A stretch of 22,738 nt of DNA from assembly GCF_014859565.1 (NCBI RefSeq), contig NZ_JACUUA010000044.1, forward strand, positions 1 through 22,738, given 5' to 3'. A model generated the notes under the pieces. It did no database searches. It was not told where the DNA came from and worked only from the letters and a program-made list of their open reading frames with translations. The stretch comes from Marinospirillum sp. (lineage in GTDB: Bacteria; Pseudomonadota; Gammaproteobacteria; Pseudomonadales; Halomonadaceae). The position numbers and the translations under genes were made by a program. Of this stretch, positions 7,318 to 15,035 are shown one piece after another (the stretch's first letter is position 1; the number at the start of each line of letters is the position of its first letter).

Positions 7318-9300
7318 TTGAGTACCGAGCAGCCCAGTCAGATACAACCCGATGGTGTGTTGTTGGTCCTGGATCCCGAGAATTTTAAGATTATCCAGGT
7401 CAGCGCCAATACCAACGAGTGGCTGAGTAAAAAGCCTGAAGAATTACTGGGTCAGGCCGTCAGTTATGTACTTGGATCCGATGTGGGTGGCTTTCTTCTC
7501 AAAGTCCTGTCACAACCGCCTTCTTTTCAGCCTCAATTACAACCCATCAGTTTTGGCGGGCGCAGCTTCTCCTTGCGAACCCATTATCATTCCAGCGGCC
7601 TGCTGGTAGAAATGGAACCTCTGCCGGATGATGACCACCTGCTGACCTATAAGCTTTTTTCCAAGCTCAGCAATTTTTTTCATGATCTGGAACTCACCAG
7701 TGATCCCGACCGGCTGCTGAAAATGGCAGCCCGAATTCTGCGAGAAACAACCGGCCATGAAAGTGTCAGAGTGCATCGTTTTGATCCGGAGTGGAACAGC
7801 GAGGTTATTTTTGAAGATCGCGCTGACGGTGAGCAACATCTGCTGGGGCACCACTTTCCTGCAAACAATATCCCGGCCAGGGTTCGCCACCTCTATCGTA
7901 TTAACCGTACCCGCCAGATCAGTCATTGCAAACACACCCCGGTGGATTTGATCCCTGCCAGCAACCCGATCACCGACACGGTGGATTTGACCCGTACCCA
8001 CCTGCGCAGTATTGAGCCCGAACATCTGGAATACATGTACAACACTGGGGCTCTTTCTTCTCTAACCCTGTCAATCATGCCGGATGGGCATCTCTGGGGT
8101 GTGCTGGTTTGTGAGAGTAGCCAACCCCGTTACCTCAGCCCACCGGTACGAGCCTTTTGCAGCATGGTGGTACAGCTGGTCAGTGAAAACCTGCAGTTGG
8201 CATTTAACCGCCAGTTCTCACATCAGATGAGTCGGCTGGGTCGTGCGATTGATCAATTTAATGCCGGATTCCAAGCCGAGTTTGAGCTGCATGACGCCCT
8301 GTCCGGTATCACTCACCTGCTGGCACCTTTTGAAGCCGATGCTCTGGTATTACGGCTGGATGGTGTTGATTACCTCTACGGTCGAGACATCACCCCAGAA
8401 GCCATCCAATGCCTGCGGGAAGTGGTGCATAAACAGACCCGAAGCGGCATCGCCTATGCAGAAAAAGTGCCCGACAGTCTGTCAGGTAAAACAGACTGGA
8501 TTGCCGGTTATCTGTTTATGCCCCTAGCGGCACAGGCAGAAGAGTATCTGATCCTGCTCCGTTCTGAGCAGAGCAGTTTAAAAACCTGGGCAGCAGATCC
8601 AAGCAGAAGAGACACAGCACCTCACGTGGACTATAAAGTCTGGCAAGAAGAAGTTAAAGGCCAGAGTCTGCCGTGGGAAAGACACCACAGAGCTGCGGCC
8701 AGTCGTCTGCGACGCGCAATTAATCTGCGTATGGCCAGTGAAATGGCTCGCCTGCGCAAGCATGATGAGGAAATGGCACATCTGGCAACCCACGACAAGC
8801 TGACTGACTTGCCCAACCGCCTGTTGCTGGAGGATCGATTAGAACGAGCAGTTGCCAAGGCACGCAGAGATCGTGGTGTTTGTGCGGTGTTATTTATGGA
8901 TCTGGATGGTTTTAAACCCATCAATGATCAACATGGGCATGATACTGGTGATGAAATCCTGCGCCGGATTGCCCGCAGACTGGAAAGTAATATCCGTGAG
9001 TCGGATACCTTTGCCCGTCTGGGAGGGGATGAGTTTGTGTTTATCCTGGGTGGATTCTGTTCTCAATCAACCGGACGTTTTGGCACAGAAACCCTAGCAC
9101 AAAAGCTGATTGCCAGCCTTAAAGACCCCTTTGTGCTGGAAGATCAGCGTAGTTTCCAAGTCAGCGCCAGCATAGGTATTGCTCTTTATCCCTTTGATGC
9201 GGAAACACCGGAGGCACTGACCCGAGCAGCGGACCAGGCCATGTATAACGTTAAACAATCTGGGCGGCACAACTATCTGTTTTTTAGTGACTTTTCATAA
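7318..9300 (+). CDS. Phytochrome-like PAS-GAF-PHY diguanylate cyclase lacking bilin-binding residues
   Basis: A 660-residue cytoplasmic protein that should make cyclic di-GMP. PAS (about 9-105), GAF (about 115-305) and PHY (about 310-485) domains of a bacteriophytochrome are followed by GGDEF (about 488-655). The active site G569-G-D-E-F573 is intact, and R560-E-S-D563 stands five residues before it, the product-inhibition I-site. The chromophore pocket is altered: no Cys precedes the I-Q-P-D-G segment, the PASDIP motif reads P-A-N-N184-I-P, and the C-H-H motif reads C265-E-S. His236 of the H-L-E-Y segment is kept. The PHY tongue is present (W424-A-A-D-P) but PRxSF reads P-H436-V-D-Y. The TTG at 7318 follows GGAG by 10 bases; the upstream frame is open but lacks a properly placed Cys or better start. 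Light sensing is doubtful; the module may sense another signal or only dimerise. Confidence 0.88.
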   Translation: MSTEQPSQIQPDGVLLVLDPENFKIIQVSANTNEWLSKKPEELLGQAVSYVLGSDVGGFLLKVLSQPPSFQPQLQPISFGGRSFSLRTHYHSSGLLVEMEPLPDDDHLLTYKLFSKLSNFFHDLELTSDPDRLLKMAARILRETTGHESVRVHRFDPEWNSEVIFEDRADGEQHLLGHHFPANNIPARVRHLYRINRTRQISHCKHTPVDLIPASNPITDTVDLTRTHLRSIEPEHLEYMYNTGALSSLTLSIMPDGHLWGVLVCESSQPRYLSPPVRAFCSMVVQLVSENLQLAFNRQFSHQMSRLGRAIDQFNAGFQAEFELHDALSGITHLLAPFEADALVLRLDGVDYLYGRDITPEAIQCLREVVHKQTRSGIAYAEKVPDSLSGKTDWIAGYLFMPLAAQAEEYLILLRSEQSSLKTWAADPSRRDTAPHVDYKVWQEEVKGQSLPWERHHRAAASRLRRAINLRMASEMARLRKHDEEMAHLATHDKLTDLPNRLLLEDRLERAVAKARRDRGVCAVLFMDLDGFKPINDQHGHDTGDEILRRIARRLESNIRESDTFARLGGDEFVFILGGFCSQSTGRFGTETLAQKLIASLKDPFVLEDQRSFQVSASIGIALYPFDAETPEALTRAADQAMYNVKQSGRHNYLFFSDFS

Positions 9301-10085
9301 GCCGCTACCTTACGACTGACTGTAGAGGGGTGTACAGAAAAATGTTCAGCAATCTGCTGTAAGGTATATCCCCCATCCAGATACGCTCGTGCCATAGCTT
9401 CAGCACCCTCCCAGCCATCACGAAAATCCGCCAGTAACAATCGGGACTTCACCGCAGATTGTACTGTCTGCTGACGAATCCTTTTTACAAACTGACGATC
9501 ACCCAGAAACTGCTGATGGCGTATCTGATCCCACAGCCGCTGCTGCTGTTCTCGACTGAGGTATTGCGGCCAGAAATCTCTAGATTGAACGACGGCACCA
9601 GAAACCTGTTGTAAACGTTCAATATCCAGCGGAACCAGTGAAGAGTGATGCCCAGCCATGGCTGCAGCACTGCTCCAAGGCCAATCCAGCGGCTGTTTTA
9701 CCAGTCCCAGACGCCGTGGCTCAGTCAGCACTTCATGCACCAGGGGTAAAAGATACTGCTGTTCATCCACCAGCACAGCCTGAAAACGCCCTGAGAAAAG
9801 TCGTCCCTTGCGTCCATGCCGTTGATTAAATTGCCGAGTATAAGAGGCATTTAATTGATGCATACCCAGTGACAGTCGCCCATCCTGCGGGCTCACCACC
9901 AGGTGATAGTGTTGCTCCAACTGGCACCAAGCCAAACAACGCCAATGGTAACGTGACATCACACCTTTGAGGATGTCGACCCAATCTTGCCGATCCTGCT
10001 CACCTTGATAAAGAGTTGCGTCACAGCATCTGGAAGTCAGATGATACAAAGCACCCGGTAACTCGTAACGCAATGGCCTAGCCAT
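9273..10085 (-). CDS. REP-associated tyrosine transposase-like protein (RAYT, Y1 HUH family)
   Basis: A 270-residue single-strand DNA nuclease/transposase relative of IS200/IS605 TnpA. The HUH motif reads H59-Y-H61 in the place of the usual N-H-V-H, and Tyr82, in N-A-S-Y-T-R-Q-F-N, fits the catalytic tyrosine. The G-R-x-G-R-L-F-S-G-R-F segment (91-101) is typical of RAYTs. A C-terminal helix-turn-helix (about 239-262, Q-Q-I-A-E-H-F-S-V-H-P-S-T-V-S) is present. GGGAG lies before the ATG. The last 28 bases overlap the end of the convergent cyclase gene. No REP palindromes or element ends are recognisable beside it, so it is a domesticated single gene rather than an insertion sequence. Targets are unknown. 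Confidence 0.85.
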   Translation of the reverse strand: MARPLRYELPGALYHLTSRCCDATLYQGEQDRQDWVDILKGVMSRYHWRCLAWCQLEQHYHLVVSPQDGRLSLGMHQLNASYTRQFNQRHGRKGRLFSGRFQAVLVDEQQYLLPLVHEVLTEPRRLGLVKQPLDWPWSSAAAMAGHHSSLVPLDIERLQQVSGAVVQSRDFWPQYLSREQQQRLWDQIRHQQFLGDRQFVKRIRQQTVQSAVKSRLLLADFRDGWEGAEAMARAYLDGGYTLQQIAEHFSVHPSTVSRKVAAYEKSLKNR

Positions 10086-10148
10086 GGTTCACTCCCTGTC
10101 TATTGCTTTATATCAAGCCTAGTACAGAGTGTTACATTATGCGTTGAA

Positions 10149-11111
10149 TTAAAAATACTTCTCAGTTGCTGAACCCGAGCCAAGAAACCGACTGATCACC
10201 TGATAAGTATCCAAACAGCAGTCTGGCACTAGATCTTCCATATTAAGATAGGCATGCAACATCCCCGGATAATGCTGATGCACACATGGCACACCCGCAT
10301 TGTTCAGTTTAGCCAGAAAGGCCCTAGCTTCATCATGCAGCGGGCAAAAACCCGCCGTAATAATCAAAGTGGATGGCAGTTTGTCCGTAACCTGCATAAA
10401 CAGAGGTGAGGCCAGCAACCGGTTTTCATTCTGCTGAAAATACTGGTCGTAATACCATTCAATTTGGTCTCGCTCCAACAGGTAACCCTCTGCCAATGTC
10501 TGAATGGAAGGAAAACCAAGCGTGTAATCCAGCCCCGGATAAATCAGTATCTGGTGAGTTAAAGGTTGTTTGTTCCGATGCTGTAATAATGCTGACACTG
10601 AAGCAGCCAGTGCACCTCCACCTGAGTCACCCGCAATGGCCAGTTGTGCATCAGCGTAGTTGAAGTGGTGCTGATCCAGCACCTTCCTGATGTGGTCAAC
10701 AACCAGCAGGCAATCATTCAGACCCGCCGGATACGGATACTCTGGAGCCAGCCGATATTCCACTGATACCACCAGATTACCGCTGGTCAGCGCCAGCTTA
10801 CGGCAAATGGGATCATAAACATCAATACTGCCAGCAACATGACCGCCACCATGAACATAAATACACACTGGTTTGCAACGATCAGGAGCTGGGTCATAAA
10901 TACGTACCGGCACGGAAGTGTCAGCACCGGTCACCCGTGTATCCGTAATGTGTGGAAAATCTGGAATGTCTGTCACAAGACCAGCCGTTAATTTTGCCAG
11001 ACCTTCTCGTACATCCAACGGCTGTAACGTCAGTCCGGCAATCCTTTCCCTTTGAGCGTAGCGATTGTACTTCACCAGCCAGTCAGCCAGCCTTGCATCT
11101 AATAAAGGCAT
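10149..11111 (-). CDS. Alpha/beta hydrolase of the hormone-sensitive lipase (HSL) family
   Basis: A 320-residue cytoplasmic esterase (no signal peptide). The oxyanion-hole motif H87-G-G-G90, the nucleophile elbow G-D-S163-G-G-G, the acid Asp260 in C-P-L-H-D-E and the base His286 in M-L-H-A are all present and correctly ordered, so it should be active. HSL enzymes hydrolyse esters of short to medium acids. It is the last catabolic gene of the minus-strand operon, 23 bases after the second MaoC-like gene. In this setting it probably releases a free acid for the acyl-CoA ligase. It could alternatively remove lactones or CoA esters. The family call is firm; the substrate is not known. Confidence 0.9.
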   Translation of the reverse strand: MPLLDARLADWLVKYNRYAQRERIAGLTLQPLDVREGLAKLTAGLVTDIPDFPHITDTRVTGADTSVPVRIYDPAPDRCKPVCIYVHGGGHVAGSIDVYDPICRKLALTSGNLVVSVEYRLAPEYPYPAGLNDCLLVVDHIRKVLDQHHFNYADAQLAIAGDSGGGALAASVSALLQHRNKQPLTHQILIYPGLDYTLGFPSIQTLAEGYLLERDQIEWYYDQYFQQNENRLLASPLFMQVTDKLPSTLIITAGFCPLHDEARAFLAKLNNAGVPCVHQHYPGMLHAYLNMEDLVPDCCLDTYQVISRFLGSGSATEKYF

Positions 11112-11134
11112 ACTCTGCTTCCCAGTTCAGCTGT

Positions 11135-11515
11135 TCAGCACTTAAAAAGCACCAGCGCCTTACCCTGACAGATCGTGCGACCCGCAGCATCTGTACAAAC
11201 AGTATCCAGGTTCACCAAGGACTTTCCCGGTCTCAGTTGTGTAATCATCACACTTGCCTGAACCGGCTCATCGGGTCGAACCAAGTATTCAAACACCATG
11301 GACTGCTTCAGATACATGGTGCCAGCACCCGGCAATCGAACACCCAGCAGGTATGAAAAAAGTGCGGCAATCAAAGGTTCCGGCAGTGTTACCAACGGCC
11401 CTTGCCAGCCAGACAAGCTCTGCCACTCAGCCAGTTCATTCGGCTGATAACAGCGTTTAACACTGCTCATCTGCCCCACCTGCAACAAGTCAAATCGGCG
11501 TATTATGCTGCTCAT
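11135..11515 (-). CDS. MaoC-like hotdog protein without the catalytic Asp/His
   Basis: A 126-residue hotdog-fold protein. From residue 46 to the end it follows MaoC/(R)-enoyl-CoA hydratases well (L-I-A-A-L-F-S-Y-L-L-G, L-P-G-A-G-T-M-Y-L, then V-N-L-D-T-V-C-T). The segment that should hold D-x4-H before the central helix reads S35-G-W-Q-G-P-L instead, so neither catalytic residue is present. It overlaps the preceding MaoC gene by four bases (ATGA) and has GGAG before its ATG. The pair resembles two-subunit hydratases such as HadA/HadB or ChsH1/ChsH2 of mycobacteria, where only one subunit is catalytic. A structural or substrate-binding partner role is inferred. Confidence 0.8.
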   Translation of the reverse strand: MSSIIRRFDLLQVGQMSSVKRCYQPNELAEWQSLSGWQGPLVTLPEPLIAALFSYLLGVRLPGAGTMYLKQSMVFEYLVRPDEPVQASVMITQLRPGKSLVNLDTVCTDAAGRTICQGKALVLFKC

Positions 11516-11922
11516 ACTGGTGTCTCCTTACCCTCATTTGATTGCAAATGACAAACACCACTCAAGCAGGAGAGTCCATCAGGTCGTAGGATATCAACAT
11601 GCAGGATCATCACCCCTCCCTCCTCCGCCTCAATATGCAGGTGAAGTTTCAGCCGTTGGTCAGCATAAGCCGGATGTGTAAAAGTCAGAGACTGCTCCAG
11701 TAACGTGGCACCGGGGAAATGGCCATTCAGTACTGCTCGCAAACGGGAAAAAAGCAGCATTCCGTGTGAAACAGTGGCTCCAAAGTGAGTAGTGGCCGCA
11801 TAAATCGGATCCGTGTGAATTGGATTGTCATCACCACTTAGCTTGGCAAAAACATCAAAATCCGACTGACTGAGTTGCAGGGTTTCAACAAGGGGATTTG
11901 CAAATTTTTTAGCGGTATCCAT
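11512..11922 (-). CDS. MaoC-family enoyl-CoA hydratase, catalytic subunit
   Basis: A 136-residue hotdog protein. Residues 29-37 read S-G-D-D-N-P-I-H-T: Asp31 and His36 match the catalytic pair of (R)-specific enoyl-CoA hydratases such as Aeromonas PhaJ. H-F-G-A and S-H-G-M follow as expected. Reaction: reversible hydration of trans-2-enoyl-CoA to (R)-3-hydroxyacyl-CoA. The ATG at 11922 has AGGAG before it; a longer frame to 12093 lies inside the ligase gene and is not used. The gene overlaps the ligase end by 14 bases and the next hotdog gene by four, which indicates tight coupling. It is probably active as a heteromer with its downstream partner. Confidence 0.87.
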   Translation of the reverse strand: MDTAKKFANPLVETLQLSQSDFDVFAKLSGDDNPIHTDPIYAATTHFGATVSHGMLLFSRLRAVLNGHFPGATLLEQSLTFTHPAYADQRLKLHLHIEAEEGGVMILHVDILRPDGLSCLSGVCHLQSNEGKETPV

Positions 11923-13426
11923 GGCGTAACTCCTGCTTGGTGATTTTCCCCATGGCATTACGAGGCAAGTGATCCTGCTGCACAAAACTGGCCGGTATCT
12001 TGTAAGTCGCCAGATGTTGACTGCAAAAAGCACGTAAATCCTCTGGTGCGGGAATTTCTTCTCCAACATCACAGATAATAAACGCCTTGCCAACCTCCCC
12101 CCATTTTGAATCGGGTACTCCGATGACCGCCACTTCCCGAATTAACGGGTGTTGTAATAACACCTTTTCAATTTCTGCCGGATAAACATTTTCGCCTCCA
12201 GAAATAAACATATCCTTGGAGCGATCCACCAGCGTAAAAAAGCCATCTGCATCACAACGAGCAATATCCCCAGTGCGCAACCAGCCATCCGCAGTAAAAG
12301 CACTGGTTGTGGCATCCGGTTGTTGCCAGTAACCCGGTGTTATACCCGGCCCTCGCACCAATAATTCACCCGCTTGTTGTTTCTCCACATCACAACCGGA
12401 TGGATCAACCAGTCTCACTTGGGTCATGATTAAAGGACGTCCAACAGATCCGATTTTTTCAATCACCCGATCTTCATCAGCCAGAAATACCGAAGGGCCT
12501 GTTTCTGTCATGCCGTAACCGGTTCGAATTTTGATGCCCAGCTCGACATACCGCTGTGCTACGGGCAAGGACAAGGCTGCACCTCCACAACTCCAGGACC
12601 TGACACCTCGCAGACGTGCACCATCAAAATCCGGATGATCCAGCAAAGCCTGATAAATGGCCGGCACACCAAAAAAAACGGTGGCTCGTTGTTCAAGCAC
12701 TTCCAGTGTCTGGTCCGGATCAAAAGTGGGTGCGACCAATACCGTTCCGCCCACAAACAACACACCAGTGGAATAAAGATTGATGCCGCTGGTATGAAAA
12801 AGTGGTAACACATTAAGCAAGACATCAGAGGATGCCAGCGACACCGCTGTACCAATACTCAGGTAGTTGGCAAGCATCATACGAAAGGTTTGAACCACCC
12901 CTTTGGGTCGTCCGGTGGTGCCAGAGGTGTACAACAAATACCAAGGGCGATCAGGATCACTTGGTGGAACAGGTGCCAAATCCGGGTTAACCCGATTCAG
13001 ATCATAAGCATAACCCAGCTGATCACTGGCTCCATCCATATCCAGCAACTGCAGCTCTGTTCTGCTGGACTGCAAATCACAAGCTTTATCCCGGAAACTG
13101 GCGGTATGAATCAACACAACAGGTGAGCAGTCTTCCAGCAACTGCAGCAATTCACCCTGTGCCAGACGCCAGTTCAGTGGAACCAGTATCAACCCAGCCT
13201 TGCCACAAGCAAACAACAGGGCAAAAAACTCTGCACGGCTTTCGCCCAACCAAGCGATACGATCACCCGGTTTTAACGCCCAGTGTTGGACTGCCGCTTG
13301 GGCAATTCTGGACGCTCTTTTATTCAGTTCACCATAGGTAAAACGCTCACCCGTGCCCAGATCTTCCAAAGCTAGATGATCTGGATTCTGTCTTGCTCGG
13401 TGGGCAAGAAGATCAAACATCTCCAT
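11909..13426 (-). CDS. Acyl-CoA synthetase / AMP-dependent CoA ligase
   Basis: A 505-residue ANL-superfamily enzyme that activates a carboxylic acid with ATP and CoA via an acyl-adenylate. Seen in order: P-loop Y166-T-S-G-T-T-G-R-P-K-G, A5 motif Y304-G-M-T-E, T-G-D387, hinge D401-R-S-K-D with S-G-G-E-N-V-Y-P (409-416), and the C-terminal catalytic Lys494 in M-G-K. All key residues are present. AGGAGG sits 6 bases before the ATG, the strongest ribosome site in the operon. Length is on the short side, as for medium-chain or aromatic-acid ligases rather than long-chain FadD. It follows the ECH-like gene after 40 bases and overlaps the MaoC gene. The acid it activates is probably what the divergent importer brings in. 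Confidence 0.93.
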   Translation of the reverse strand: MEMFDLLAHRARQNPDHLALEDLGTGERFTYGELNKRASRIAQAAVQHWALKPGDRIAWLGESRAEFFALLFACGKAGLILVPLNWRLAQGELLQLLEDCSPVVLIHTASFRDKACDLQSSRTELQLLDMDGASDQLGYAYDLNRVNPDLAPVPPSDPDRPWYLLYTSGTTGRPKGVVQTFRMMLANYLSIGTAVSLASSDVLLNVLPLFHTSGINLYSTGVLFVGGTVLVAPTFDPDQTLEVLEQRATVFFGVPAIYQALLDHPDFDGARLRGVRSWSCGGAALSLPVAQRYVELGIKIRTGYGMTETGPSVFLADEDRVIEKIGSVGRPLIMTQVRLVDPSGCDVEKQQAGELLVRGPGITPGYWQQPDATTSAFTADGWLRTGDIARCDADGFFTLVDRSKDMFISGGENVYPAEIEKVLLQHPLIREVAVIGVPDSKWGEVGKAFIICDVGEEIPAPEDLRAFCSQHLATYKIPASFVQQDHLPRNAMGKITKQELRHGYR

Positions 13427-13466
13427 ATCACACCTCCTATTTTTGTTTTTATTAACACGAGAGGCC

Positions 13467-14222
13467 TTATCTTTTTGCGAGAAACTGCCGCATTCCCTCT
13501 TCAGCCTCGGAAGTTACAATCTGCTGCAGAAAGTGGATTTTCTCCTGCTCCAGTGCCTTGGCAACCTGGTGCAAGTCAGGCCGGGTCAGTGCTAGGGTGT
13601 GACGAATACTTCCAGTCACACCACAACTGACCCTGGCAGCCAGTTGCATGGCACTAGCAGCCAGTGTTTCTTGCGGAACCATCTGATGAATTAAACCCAG
13701 TTGTTGTGCTTCTTCTGCTTTAATACATAAATTCAGTAACTGAATCTCCAGAGCTTTGTTTCGCCCAACCCGATCAGCCATAAGGCAACTCCAGCCACCA
13801 TCCGGACTAAAACCAACCACGGTATACCAAGGGGCAAAACTGGCTTGAGGAGCAGCAACAACCAAGTCACATGCAAGCACTAATCCCACACTTCCACCAG
13901 TGACCGCTCCTTGCACCTCCGCTAATGTCGGACAAGGTAACGACAAGAGAGCAAGAATGGATTCATGCAATAAACCCACCAGAGTAGCGGCATACTCACC
14001 GCGCTCACTGGCTGGCACCGCATAAAAAGCGGCTACATCACCACCGGTAGAAAAAGAGCGCCCTTCTGCAGCCAAGATCAACACCCTAGGTGGTGCCTGC
14101 TGCAACTGCTGTAGAGTCAATAACAATGGCTCAAGCAGCTCCGGCACCAGTGCGTTATGCCTTTCTGGGCGGTTCAAAATAATCCGTACCACCCCATCCG
14201 GTGCATCCACCCGAGTGATCAT
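13467..14222 (-). CDS. Enoyl-CoA hydratase/isomerase (crotonase) family protein, isomerase-like active site
   Basis: A 251-residue crotonase-fold enzyme. The oxyanion-hole regions are visible (F-S-T-G-G-D, 57-62, and V-T-G-G-S-V-G, 107-113). The two glutamates of classical hydratases are absent: the positions of rat Glu144 and Glu164 are Gly113 and about Tyr133. An Asp at 141 in S-P-D-G-G matches the Asp of PaaG-type isomerases, so double-bond isomerisation or another crotonase reaction is more likely than hydration. The ATG overlaps the TetR stop (ATGA), so it is co-translated with the regulator. With a MaoC hydratase in the same operon, an isomerase here makes sense. The exact reaction is inferred. 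Confidence 0.87.
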   Translation of the reverse strand: MITRVDAPDGVVRIILNRPERHNALVPELLEPLLLTLQQLQQAPPRVLILAAEGRSFSTGGDVAAFYAVPASERGEYAATLVGLLHESILALLSLPCPTLAEVQGAVTGGSVGLVLACDLVVAAPQASFAPWYTVVGFSPDGGWSCLMADRVGRNKALEIQLLNLCIKAEEAQQLGLIHQMVPQETLAASAMQLAARVSCGVTGSIRHTLALTRPDLHQVAKALEQEKIHFLQQIVTSEAEEGMRQFLAKR

Positions 14223-14890
14223 TCAGACTCCGATCCGCTTGTGCTGGTTAATCCGTGCCGGAGAAAATCATCAAGGGTTTCAGTCACCTGATCCAACGAC
14301 AGATCATCCTGCCAGAGTGCAAAACGCATTCCGAGAAAGTGTGACATTCCCATCAACATCCAGTTACGCACCTGATTGTTACCGGGGCGTATTTCTCCTG
14401 CGGCAGTTGCCTGATCCAGCACCTCACCGTAAGACTTGCCGAATTCTTCGTAATACTCCCGGTAAATGGCTTCATCAACAAACAAAGCTTCCTGCAGCAC
14501 ACGATACATCCAGGGGTTTTCTTTTACATATTGCAGGAAAGCACGAAGCCCACGCGATTCAGCCTCAATCCGATCAGTAGAACCGGCAACACTACGCGCC
14601 AGATGAAGTCGCAGGTTATGACCCATCTCCCGAATCAATTCCCGCAGGGCTTCTTCTTTACCTTCGAAATACGAATAAAAAGACCCCAAGGCAACCCCGG
14701 CAACTCGGGTAATGTCATTCACACCAGCCTGATGGTATCCCAGGGTTCCAAAGCACTCTTCTGCCGCTTTAAGAATTTTTGCGCGTGTTCGCTGGCCACG
14801 AGCAGTCTTCGGCGTGCGATTCAGGATGGCTATAGGTGCCCCCTTGCTACTTTCATCTTTGCTTTTGCTGCTTTCAACAATGGTTGCCAT
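14219..14890 (-). CDS. TetR-family transcriptional regulator
   Basis: A 223-residue regulator from the chosen start. A TetR helix-turn-helix is at about 57-79 (D-I-T-R-V-A-G-V-A-L-G-S-F-Y-S-Y-F), preceded by helix 1 with T-R-A-K-I-L-K-A-A-E-E-C-F. The C-terminal half is helical and should bind a ligand, probably the substrate acid or its CoA ester. It heads the minus-strand operon and is divergent from the importer, so it probably represses both. The frame runs up to 15097, but that would overlap the importer gene and its signal peptide. ATG 14890 and ATG 14941 are both possible; 14941 lies inside the palindrome and has no ribosome site. The N-terminal Ser/Lys-rich tail is unlike the compact start of most TetR proteins. 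Confidence 0.9.
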   Translation of the reverse strand: MATIVESSKSKDESSKGAPIAILNRTPKTARGQRTRAKILKAAEECFGTLGYHQAGVNDITRVAGVALGSFYSYFEGKEEALRELIREMGHNLRLHLARSVAGSTDRIEAESRGLRAFLQYVKENPWMYRVLQEALFVDEAIYREYYEEFGKSYGEVLDQATAAGEIRPGNNQVRNWMLMGMSHFLGMRFALWQDDLSLDQVTETLDDFLRHGLTSTSGSESE

Positions 14891-15035
14891 AAAAATTTCG
14901 CTGGATGGTTGTTTTTTTATGAAATATGAATCAGTATTCATGTTGAGGTTAAGCCCCGACCAGCAGCATGTCAAGCAGCAATACATGCCAACGGGAATAT
15001 AAAAATAAGATTGACCTAGTTCTGGAGTAAGCAGA
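14891..15035. promoter_or_regulatory. Divergent promoter with TetR-type operator
   Basis: This 145-base gap serves both operons. A perfect palindrome ATGAAT-CAGT-ATTCAT lies at 14926-14941, a good candidate operator; TGAAT half-sites resemble those of Bacillus FadR, a TetR-family fatty-acyl-CoA sensor. On the minus strand TTGACA (14974-14969) and TAACCT (14951-14946) are 17 bases apart, placing the start of transcription at the palindrome. A second inverted repeat GCATGT/ACATGC lies at 14966-14971 and 14983-14988. For the plus strand TATAAA (14998-15003) could be a -10 box without a good -35. Confidence 0.55.

Noticed and set aside
7537..8025. Minus-strand frame of 162 codons opposite the phytochrome module
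   Set aside because: Shadow of the cyclase gene, whose domains are clear on the plus strand.
9273..10148. RAYT gene as a complete IS200/IS605 insertion sequence
   Set aside because: No subterminal hairpins or target-site features; the gene end overlaps the cyclase gene, and the C-terminal HTH and length fit a RAYT.
11923..12093. N-terminal extension of the catalytic MaoC gene
   Set aside because: It lies inside the ligase gene; the ATG at 11922 has a good ribosome site and gives the family length.
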